From: GCA-003244245 sp035276605
Lineage (GTDB): Bacteria; Actinomycetota; Actinomycetes; Mycobacteriales; Pseudonocardiaceae
Direction of reading: 5' to 3'
DNA: 14,426 nt
NCBI GenBank assembly: GCA_035276605.1
Contig: DATELN010000112.1
Coordinates: forward strand, 1-14,426
Numbering within the stretch: position 1 is the stretch's first letter; every line of letters begins with the position of its first letter. The notes under the pieces are model-generated. The model saw nothing but the letters and a program-made list of their open reading frames with translations, was not told where the DNA came from and searched no databases. This document shows positions 8,840-14,426 of this stretch, piece by piece. Made by a program: the position numbers and the translations under genes.

Positions 8840-10044
8840 ACTCCCACCGCCTCCAGCTCAGCCTCGATCGCCGCGGTCAACCGCTCGCGTATCTCCGCAA
8901 CGGTGATCTTCTGGAGGATCTCACCGAAAAAGCCCCGCACAACCAGCCTTCGGGCCGCCTCGATGGGGATGCCCCGGGAGGTCAGATAGAACAGCTGCTC
9001 ATCGTCGAAGCGACCGGTGGCGCTGGCATGGCCGGCACCGACGATCTCGCCGGTCTCGATCTCCAGGTTGGGCACCGAGTCGGCCCGGGCGCCGTCGGTG
9101 AGCACCAGGTTGCGGTTGACCTCGAACGTCTCAGTGCCCTCCGCGGCGGCCTGGATCAGCACATCTCCGATCCACACGGTGTGCGCCTCGGGTTGCCCAG
9201 GGCTGCCTTGCAGCGCGCCCTTGTAGGCCACGTTGGAGCGGCAGTGCGCGACGGCATGGTCGACCAGCAAGCGGTGCTCCAGATGCTGTCCAGCATCGGC
9301 GAAGTACAACCCGAGCAGCTCAGCATCGCCGCCGGGCTGGGTGAAGGTCACTGTCGGGGACTGCCGGACCAGGTCGCCGCCCAAGCTGATCGTGATGGCG
9401 CGCAGGACCGCGTCGCGACCGATGCGGTGGTGCAGCGCCGCGACATGTACCGCGTCGTCGGCCCAGTCCTGCACGTTGACCAAGGTGAGCCGGGCGCCGT
9501 CGGCGAGCACCAGTTCGACGTTCTCCGCATAGGTGCCGCTGCCGCGGTAGTCGAGCACCACGACGGCCTCGGCGAACGCCTCCAGGCGCAGGTGCAGGTG
9601 GCCGTAGGCTACCTGCCCTGCGCCCGGGCCGGTGGTCGTGATCGTCACCGGGGTATTGTTTCGGGTATGCGCCGGGATGGTCACCACGGTGGCCTGCGGC
9701 GCGGAACTCCACGCCTGGGCCGCGACCCGGTCGGCGGGAACGCCCCCGTCGCCCAGCCGCGGGTCCGACCGGTTCACCTTCTCGATGGTGATCTGATCGG
9801 CGGCCTGCACTGCGATCTCTGCGGTGCTGGTAGCGGCCACGCCTTGGTGCAGCCCGCGCAGCCGCCGCAGCGGGGTGAACCGCCAGTCCTCCTCGCGCCC
9901 GGTGGGCACCTCGAAGGCGTCCACGTCGTATGAGGTGAAGCGCTGGCCTCGGGAGACCATCGGTGCGCCGAGGTCCCCAGTTTTGGCGCCATGCGAGTGC
10001 GCGACCAGGCCGGGTTCGGCCGGCCGGCCAGTGGTAGCCGTCAT
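8836..10044 (-). CDS. sufD: SufD, scaffold subunit of SufBCD
   Basis: A 402-residue protein paired with SufB to form the beta-helix core on which the Fe-S cluster is built. REEDWRFTPLRRL (50-62) is the usual N-terminal signature of SufD. The C-terminal half holds EVNRNLVLTDGARADSVPNLEIETGEIVGAGHASATG, where H339 corresponds to the functional His of E. coli SufD (H360). FYLTSRGIPIEAARRLVVRGFF then follows. The first ~35 residues are variable. The gene starts one base after the sufB stop. AAGGAG (plus 10057-10062) is 12 bases upstream, so reinitiation after sufB is likely. Confidence 0.95.
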   Translation of the reverse strand: MTATTGRPAEPGLVAHSHGAKTGDLGAPMVSRGQRFTSYDVDAFEVPTGREEDWRFTPLRRLRGLHQGVAATSTAEIAVQAADQITIEKVNRSDPRLGDGGVPADRVAAQAWSSAPQATVVTIPAHTRNNTPVTITTTGPGAGQVAYGHLHLRLEAFAEAVVVLDYRGSGTYAENVELVLADGARLTLVNVQDWADDAVHVAALHHRIGRDAVLRAITISLGGDLVRQSPTVTFTQPGGDAELLGLYFADAGQHLEHRLLVDHAVAHCRSNVAYKGALQGSPGQPEAHTVWIGDVLIQAAAEGTETFEVNRNLVLTDGARADSVPNLEIETGEIVGAGHASATGRFDDEQLFYLTSRGIPIEAARRLVVRGFFGEILQKITVAEIRERLTAAIEAELEAVGV

Positions 10045-10045
10045 A

Positions 10046-11488
10046 TCAGCCGACGGCTCCTTCCATCTGCAGTTCGATCAGGCGATTGAGCTCCAGGGCA
10101 TACTCCATGGGTAGCTCGCGAGCGATCGGCTCGATGAACCCGCGCACGATCATGGCCATCGCCTCGTCCTCGGTCAGCCCGCGGCTCATCAGGTAGAACA
10201 GCTGGTCGTCGCTGACCTTGGAGACGGTGGCCTCGTGCCCCATGGACACGTCGTCCTCGCGGATGTCGACGTAGGGGTAGGTGTCCGAGCGGCTGATCTG
10301 GTCCACCAGCAGGGCATCGCACTTCACCGTGGAGCGGGAGTGGTGGCTACCCTCATTGACCTGCACCAGCCCGCGATAGGAGGTGCGGCCGCCGCCGCGT
10401 GCCACGGACTTGGAGATAATGGTGCTCGACGTGTTGGGCGCGGCGTGCACCATCTTCGCCCCAGCATCCTGATGCTGGCCCTCGCCGGCACACGCCACCG
10501 AGAGCACCTCACCCTTGGCGTGCTCACCGATCAGCCAGACCGACGGGTACTTCATGGTGACCTTCGAGCCGAGGTTGCCGTCGATCCACTCCATGGTCGC
10601 GCCTTCGGCCGCGGTGGCCCGCTTGGTGACCAGGTTGTAGACGTTGTTCGACCAGTTCTGGATGGTCGTGTAGCGGCAGCGGCCGCCCTTCTTGACGATG
10701 ATCTCGACGACCGCGGAGTGCAGCGAGTCCGACTTGTAGATCGGCGCCGTGCAACCCTCGACGTAGTGCACGTACGCGCCCTCGTCGACGATGATCAGCG
10801 TGCGCTCGAACTGGCCCATGTTCTCGGTGTTGATCCGGAAGTAGGCCTGTAGCGGGATGTCGACGTGCACGCCGGGCGGCACGTAGATGAACGACCCACC
10901 GGACCAGACCGCGGTGTTCAGCGCGGCGAACTTGTTGTCGCCGGCGGGGATCACGCTGCCGAAGTACTCCTGGAAGATCTCCGGGTGTTCCCGCAGCCCG
11001 GTGTCGGTGTCCAGGAACAGCACGCCCATCTCCTCAAGGTCCTCACGGATCTTGTGGTAGACCACCTCGGACTCATACTGCGCGGCCACGCCGGCGATCA
11101 GCCGGGCCTTCTCCGCCTCGGGGATGCCCAGCCGGTCGTAGGTGTTCTTGATGTCCTGCGGCAGGTCATCCCAAGAGGCGGCTTGCTTCTCGGTGGATCG
11201 CACGAAGTACTTGATGTTGTCGAAGTCGATGCCGGACAGGTCTGCTCCCCAGTGCGGCATCGGCTTGCGCTGGAACAGGCGCAACGCCTTGAGCCGGGAC
11301 TCGAGCATCCACTCCGGCTCGTTCTTCTTGGCCGAGATGTCACGCACCACAGCCTCGGAGAGCCCGCGCTGCGCGCTGGCGCCGGCGATGTCGGAGTCGG
11401 CCCAGCCGTACTCGTAGCGGCCGAGCCTGGAGAGCGTTTCTTCCTGGCTGAGCGGTGCTCGCACATCCTGCTCAGGGGCGGTCGTCAT
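10046..11488 (-). CDS. sufB: SufB, cluster-building scaffold subunit
   Basis: A 480-residue SufB of normal length. Key residues by comparison with E. coli: C246 in YVEGCTAPIY, C390 in VKCDALLVDQ (the C405 equivalent, a probable cluster or sulfur ligand), and H418/E419 in GHEATVSK. The beta-helix core runs from about 200 to 440. The GCTAP site, where mycobacterial SufB carries an intein, is uninterrupted here. The ATG overlaps the sufR stop as ATGA. GGAGG (plus 11496-11500) lies 7 bases upstream, inside the last sufR codons. Confidence 0.97.
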   Translation of the reverse strand: MTTAPEQDVRAPLSQEETLSRLGRYEYGWADSDIAGASAQRGLSEAVVRDISAKKNEPEWMLESRLKALRLFQRKPMPHWGADLSGIDFDNIKYFVRSTEKQAASWDDLPQDIKNTYDRLGIPEAEKARLIAGVAAQYESEVVYHKIREDLEEMGVLFLDTDTGLREHPEIFQEYFGSVIPAGDNKFAALNTAVWSGGSFIYVPPGVHVDIPLQAYFRINTENMGQFERTLIIVDEGAYVHYVEGCTAPIYKSDSLHSAVVEIIVKKGGRCRYTTIQNWSNNVYNLVTKRATAAEGATMEWIDGNLGSKVTMKYPSVWLIGEHAKGEVLSVACAGEGQHQDAGAKMVHAAPNTSSTIISKSVARGGGRTSYRGLVQVNEGSHHSRSTVKCDALLVDQISRSDTYPYVDIREDDVSMGHEATVSKVSDDQLFYLMSRGLTEDEAMAMIVRGFIEPIARELPMEYALELNRLIELQMEGAVG

Positions 11489-12237
11489 TCAGACGCCTCC
11501 ATCCGGTTCACAGTGGTGGGGTTGGGGGTGGGCATGGTGGAAGTGGCAACAATGGGAAGCATCGTGCGGGCACTCTGGGGTACCCGACCTTCCGGAACGT
11601 GGGTGGTGCACACCGCGTCGCCGCGGGCGATGGTGGCCAGCCGTTGCACATGGACCCCGAGCAGATCGGCGAACGCCGCCGTCTCGGCTTCGCACAGTTG
11701 CGGAAATTCCGCTGCCACGTGCGAGACCGGGCAATGGTGCTGGCACAGCTGTGCTCCGGCGCCGACATGCTCAGTCGACGCTGCATAACCCTCCGCACTC
11801 AAGGCCTCCGCCAGCAGTTGCGCCCGCGCGACTGGATCGGTTGCGGCGACCACGGCGGCCCGATGCTGGCCGACCAGGTCGGCCACCCGGCGCTCGGCGA
11901 ACGAACGGATGGCCTGCTCGCCGTCGCGTTCGGACAAAAACCGCAGCGCGGCGACCGCTAGGTCGTCGTAGGTGTGCTCGAACTGAGCCCGGCCTGCCGC
12001 GGTGAGCAAGAAGAGCTTTGCCGGACGCCCTCGACCTCGGGGCCACCGGCGCGGCGCGGAGCGGTAGGTGGCCTGCCCGTCGGCGAGCAGCGCGTCCAAG
12101 TGGCGACGCACGGCAGGGGGGCTCAACCCGAGCGAGTCAGCGACCTGAGCGGCCGTCACTGGACCGTGCTCCAGCAACATGCGCGCTACCGACTCGCGGG
12201 TCCGACGATCAGCCCCGACGTTTTTCACAACGTCCAT
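11485..12237 (-). CDS. sufR: SufR-type Fe-S cluster-sensing transcriptional regulator
   Basis: A 250-residue repressor expected to bind an Fe-S cluster and repress its own operon when clusters are sufficient. A winged helix-turn-helix lies at about 14-56 (ARMLLEHGPVTAAQVADSLGLSPPAVRRHLDALL), with a basic wing RRWPRGRGRPAKLFLLT (63-79). The Cys cluster C165-x3-C169-P and C182 (LCQHHCPVSHVAAEFPQLC) matches SufR-type cluster ligands; C210 is an extra Cys. The start at 12237 begins just before the HTH, but only a weak ribosome site precedes it. A second in-frame ATG at 12294 would add 19 residues without family features, and an open frame to 12435 crosses the pyrD start. sufR is first in the operon and overlaps sufB by four bases, so autoregulation would control all eight genes. 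Confidence 0.92.
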   Translation of the reverse strand: MDVVKNVGADRRTRESVARMLLEHGPVTAAQVADSLGLSPPAVRRHLDALLADGQATYRSAPRRWPRGRGRPAKLFLLTAAGRAQFEHTYDDLAVAALRFLSERDGEQAIRSFAERRVADLVGQHRAAVVAATDPVARAQLLAEALSAEGYAASTEHVGAGAQLCQHHCPVSHVAAEFPQLCEAETAAFADLLGVHVQRLATIARGDAVCTTHVPEGRVPQSARTMLPIVATSTMPTPNPTTVNRMEASE

Positions 12238-12262
12238 GTTACGTAATTCCGCCGCTGACGCA

Positions 12263-12291
12263 CAACACGTGTAGCGCCAACAACTGTTGTT
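12263..12291. promoter_or_regulatory. Inverted repeats between sufR and pyrD, candidate SufR operator
   Basis: AACAAC-T-GTTGTT (12279-12291) is a perfect 6-bp inverted repeat with one central base, and ACACGTGT (12265-12272) is an 8-base palindrome about 16 bases away. Both lie in the 104-base gap between divergent starts. A SufR dimer site is expected here. CAAC/GTTG arms recall the half-sites reported for cyanobacterial SufR (from memory), but the spacing differs. No convincing -35/-10 pair was found for either gene. Confidence 0.35.
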
Positions 12292-12341
12292 CATCCCGGT
12301 ACGGGTGACGCCGTCCGACGCGTGGTTCGCTAGCTCCTGCG

Positions 12342-13442
12342 ATGTACAGGTTGCTGTTCTCGATCTTCTTCCGGTGGGTCCCCGCCGAGATGGCGCACTA
12401 TCTGGGCTTTGGATTGGCCCGTGTGGTGGCCACAACGCCAGGGTTGGGCGCGTTGCTGCGTCGCTGGCTGGTTACCCACGACCCCGTGCTGCACGTGCGG
12501 GCATTCGGGCTGGATCTGCCCGGTCCGCTGGGACTGGCGGCGGGGTTCGACAAGGATGCTCTCGGTCCCGACGCACTGGGCACCTTGGGATTCGCTTTCG
12601 TCGAGGTCGGCACCGTGACCGCACGACCGCAGCCAGGTAACCCGCCACCGCGACTGTTCCGCTTACCAGCCGATCGGGCGCTGGTGAATCGGATGGGGTT
12701 CAACAACGCCGGCGCCGCAGCAGCCGCCAGGAGGTTGCGCGCCCGGGGCCGCGGGGTGCCCGTCGGGGTCAACATCGGCAAGTCCAAAGCCGTCGCGGAC
12801 CACGACGCGGTGGCCGACTACGTGGCCAGCGCCCGGCTGCTGGCCGACGTCGCGGGTTACCTCGTGGTCAACGTCAGCTCGCCGAACACCCCTGGGCTGC
12901 GCACGCTGCAGGCCGTCGAACAGCTGCGCCCGCTGCTGGTCGCCGTTCGCGAGGCGCTGGAGCAGGCCAGCACCCGGCGCGTGCCGCTGCTGGTCAAGAT
13001 CGCCCCGGACCTGGCTGACCAGGACATCGACGCGGTGGCCGATCTCGCGTTGGAACTCGGGCTGGAGGGGATCGTGGCCACCAACACCACGACCTCCCGG
13101 GATGGCCTGGCGACCAGCCCGGCGCGGGTCGAGGCAATCGGCCCGGGCGGCGTCTCCGGTGCCCCGCTCAAGGACCGATCCCTGACTGTGCTGCGCCGGC
13201 TGCGTGTCCGGGTGGGGGACCGTCTGGTCCTGGTCGCGGTGGGCGGCGTTGAGACTGCCGAGGACGCCTGGGTACGTATCCAGGCCGGCGCAACACTCGT
13301 GCAGGCCTACACCGGTTTCATCTACGGCGGACCGCTGTGGCCGCGGCGCATTCACCAGGGTCTGGCTCGCCTCGCCCGCCAGTCGGGCTACAACTCCATC
13401 ACGCAAGCCATCGGCACCTCCAGCCCCGAGGTCAACAGGTGA
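12342..13442 (+). CDS. pyrD: Class 2 (quinone-dependent) dihydroorotate dehydrogenase
   Basis: A 366-residue FMN enzyme of de novo pyrimidine synthesis that oxidises dihydroorotate to orotate with quinone as acceptor. The N-terminal amphipathic helix region (1-45, MYRLLFSIFFRWVPAEMAHY) is the membrane-docking and quinone-tunnel element that marks class 2. GLAAGFDKDA (64-73), NRMGFNNAGA (116-125) and VGVNIGKSK (141-149) follow. NVSSPNTPGLR (177-187) contains the catalytic base S180. LVKIAPDL (217-224), TNTT (247-250) and VAVGGVETAEDAW (298-310) complete the FMN site. The length is slightly above the usual 335-360. No Shine-Dalgarno sequence precedes the ATG, so translation may be leaderless or weakly initiated. 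It diverges from sufR and is followed after 64 bases by the epimerase. Confidence 0.97.
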   Translation: MYRLLFSIFFRWVPAEMAHYLGFGLARVVATTPGLGALLRRWLVTHDPVLHVRAFGLDLPGPLGLAAGFDKDALGPDALGTLGFAFVEVGTVTARPQPGNPPPRLFRLPADRALVNRMGFNNAGAAAAARRLRARGRGVPVGVNIGKSKAVADHDAVADYVASARLLADVAGYLVVNVSSPNTPGLRTLQAVEQLRPLLVAVREALEQASTRRVPLLVKIAPDLADQDIDAVADLALELGLEGIVATNTTTSRDGLATSPARVEAIGPGGVSGAPLKDRSLTVLRRLRVRVGDRLVLVAVGGVETAEDAWVRIQAGATLVQAYTGFIYGGPLWPRRIHQGLARLARQSGYNSITQAIGTSSPEVNR

Positions 13443-13464
13443 GCGCTAAAGGTCGCCGCGAATG

Positions 13465-13485
13465 GCCCGTGTCAGGTTCACGGGC
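13465..13485 (+). terminator. Small hairpin after pyrD
   Basis: GCCCGTG (13465-13471) pairs with CACGGGC (13479-13485) around a 7-base loop. It starts 23 bases after the pyrD stop and has no T-tract. It could weakly end the pyrD transcript, or merely overlap the promoter proposed for the next gene. Confidence 0.35.
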
Positions 13486-13498
13486 AGTGGCTTAGGGT
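13469..13498 (+). promoter_or_regulatory. Possible promoter for a leaderless epimerase transcript
   Basis: GTGTCA (13469-13474, four of six matches to TTGACA) and TAGGGT (13493-13498, TANNNT-type -10) are 18 bases apart. The -10 ends 8 bases before the ATG at 13507, so transcription would start at or within about 2 bases of the start codon. This arrangement is common in actinomycetes, and no ribosome site is seen. It is based on pattern only. Confidence 0.35.
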
Positions 13499-13506
13499 GC
13501 GCCGGC

Positions 13507-14426
13507 ATGCGCACTCTTGTCACCGGCGGCGCCGGGTTCATCGGCTCACACCTCGTTGACCGACTCATCGCCAGCGGTCACCAGGTTGCCGTGCTCGATG
13601 ACTTGTCCAGTGGCCACCGCGGCCGGGTTCCCCGCGACGTGGCGTTACACGTTGTCGATGTCGTAAACGCCGGCGAAGTCACCGATGTGGTGACCGCCTA
13701 CCAGCCGGAGGTGATCTACCACCTCGCGGCGCAGATCAGCGTGCGCTACTCGGTCACCGATCCCAGAACCGATGCGGCCACCAATATCGTGGGCACCCTG
13801 AACCTGCTCAACGCAGCGACCGCCGCCGATGCCCGCCTGATTCTGGCCAGCACCGGGGGCGCGATGTACGGCGATGGAGTCACCCTGCCCACGCCGGAGA
13901 CCTGCCCACCCGCGACCCTGGCTCCGTACGGGATTTCCAAATACTGCGCCGAGCAGTACCTCCAGCTGTTCAACCGGCTGCATGCCGGGCGCCACGTCGC
14001 GCTGCGGTTAGGCAACGTCTACGGGCCACGGCAAGACCCCCACGGCGAAGCCGGCGTGGTGGCCATCTTCTGTGGCCAGGTGGCCCGCGGGCAAACTCCG
14101 ACCATCTACGGCGACGGCAAGCAGACCCGGGACTACATCTACGTCGCTGACGTCGTCGACGCGTTCCTCGCCGCGACCGGCTATCGCGGCGACGAAGCCG
14201 TGTTCAACATCGGCACAGCTATCGCCACCTCCGTCGTCGATCTCCTCGATGCGATCAACGCCGCGGCCGGGACTGCGGTCGAGCCCGCGTTCGCAGCGGC
14301 TCGGGCAGGCGAGTCACGGCAGGTCGCGCTGGACTGCGCCCGCGCAGCAGCCGAACTCAACTGGGTAGCAGCCACGAGCATCGAGGCAGGTGTGCGGCAG
14401 ACCTACCATCAGCTGTCCCAGCGCAG
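13507..14426 (+). CDS. NAD-dependent sugar-nucleotide epimerase, GalE1-like (3' end outside window)
   Basis: 306 residues are visible and the frame is still open at the window edge. It is an extended short-chain dehydrogenase/reductase, probably a UDP-glucose 4-epimerase that interconverts UDP-Glc and UDP-Gal for cell-wall or capsular sugars. The NAD turn is TGGAGFIGSH (6-15), followed by D31/D32 at the end of beta 2 and HLAAQISVRYS (72-82). The catalytic set is T116 in ASTGGAMYG plus Y141-x3-K145 in APYGISKYCAEQ. NVYGPRQDPHGEAGVVAIF (170-188) and GDGKQTRDYIYVADVVDAF (202-220) are substrate-domain motifs that closely recall the mycobacterial GalE1 protein (about 314 residues), so only a few residues should be missing. 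dTDP- or GDP-sugar specificity cannot be excluded. Confidence 0.9.
   Translation, partial: MRTLVTGGAGFIGSHLVDRLIASGHQVAVLDDLSSGHRGRVPRDVALHVVDVVNAGEVTDVVTAYQPEVIYHLAAQISVRYSVTDPRTDAATNIVGTLNLLNAATAADARLILASTGGAMYGDGVTLPTPETCPPATLAPYGISKYCAEQYLQLFNRLHAGRHVALRLGNVYGPRQDPHGEAGVVAIFCGQVARGQTPTIYGDGKQTRDYIYVADVVDAFLAATGYRGDEAVFNIGTAIATSVVDLLDAINAAAGTAVEPAFAAARAGESRQVALDCARAAAELNWVAATSIEAGVRQTYHQLSQR

Noticed and set aside
10743..10760. Possible intein site in sufB at the GCTAP codons
   Set aside because: The SufB reading frame is continuous and of normal length, so no intein is present.
7787..11788. Long plus-strand open frames opposite sufC, sufD and sufB (for example 9028-9933 and 10865-11788)
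   Set aside because: They are typical mirror frames of high-GC coding DNA, with low-complexity His/Arg/Gly-rich translations and no recognisable domains.
12238..12435. N-terminal extension of sufR to 12435 or to the ATG at 12294
   Set aside because: The added residues have no family features. The longer form runs across the pyrD start. The HTH begins soon after 12237.

Overview
The window is high-GC bacterial DNA with the gene content and very tight gene packing of an actinomycete. The SUF operon order (sufR-B-D-ferredoxin-C-S-U-T), a SufU rather than SufA/IscU scaffold, and a GalE1-like epimerase resembling mycobacterial versions all point to Actinomycetota. A Pseudonocardiales- or Streptomyces-like host is my best guess, but the sequence does not prove a genus. 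No tRNA, rRNA, CRISPR array, insertion sequence or phage gene was seen, and no gene-free stretch exceeds 300 bases.

Left part (1-4000). A two-gene minus-strand unit encodes an FAD-dependent monooxygenase-like oxidoreductase (486-1886) and, overlapping its stop by 10 bases, a small AT-richer protein of unknown function (43-495). That unit ends in a 44-base perfect palindrome whose apex holds the stop codon. A full-length RecQ helicase with HRDC domain (1992-3827, plus) diverges from it. A 56-residue DUF1059-type Cys/His protein (3829-3999, minus) meets recQ tail to tail with one base between the stop codons.

Middle (4000-5540). After about 270 bases without a convincing gene comes a plus-strand EAL-domain protein with a C-terminal CBS-like pair (4269-5453). 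It keeps most c-di-GMP phosphodiesterase residues but has lost the second Asp of the DD motif. It converges on the SUF operon, and between them lies a nested inverted repeat of two hairpins (5464-5531) that fits a two-way terminator.

Right part (5543-12237, minus) is one complete Fe-S cluster assembly operon. It is read sufR, sufB, sufD, Rieske ferredoxin, sufC, sufS, sufU, sufT, mostly with 1-4 base overlaps, so the cluster-sensing repressor and the machinery it should control are translated together from one upstream promoter. SufS supplies sulfur through SufU to the SufBCD scaffold; SufT probably helps maturation or delivery of the cluster.

Right edge. pyrD (class 2 dihydroorotate dehydrogenase, 12342-13442, plus) diverges from sufR across a 104-base region holding short inverted repeats. 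A GalE1-like sugar epimerase (13507 onward) runs off the window a few residues short of its expected end.

Nothing here is a clearly new defence or mobile system. The items most worth a second look are the two palindromic terminator-like elements, the coupled FAD enzyme/unknown protein pair, the degenerate EAL-CBS protein, and the inverted repeats in the sufR-pyrD promoter region.
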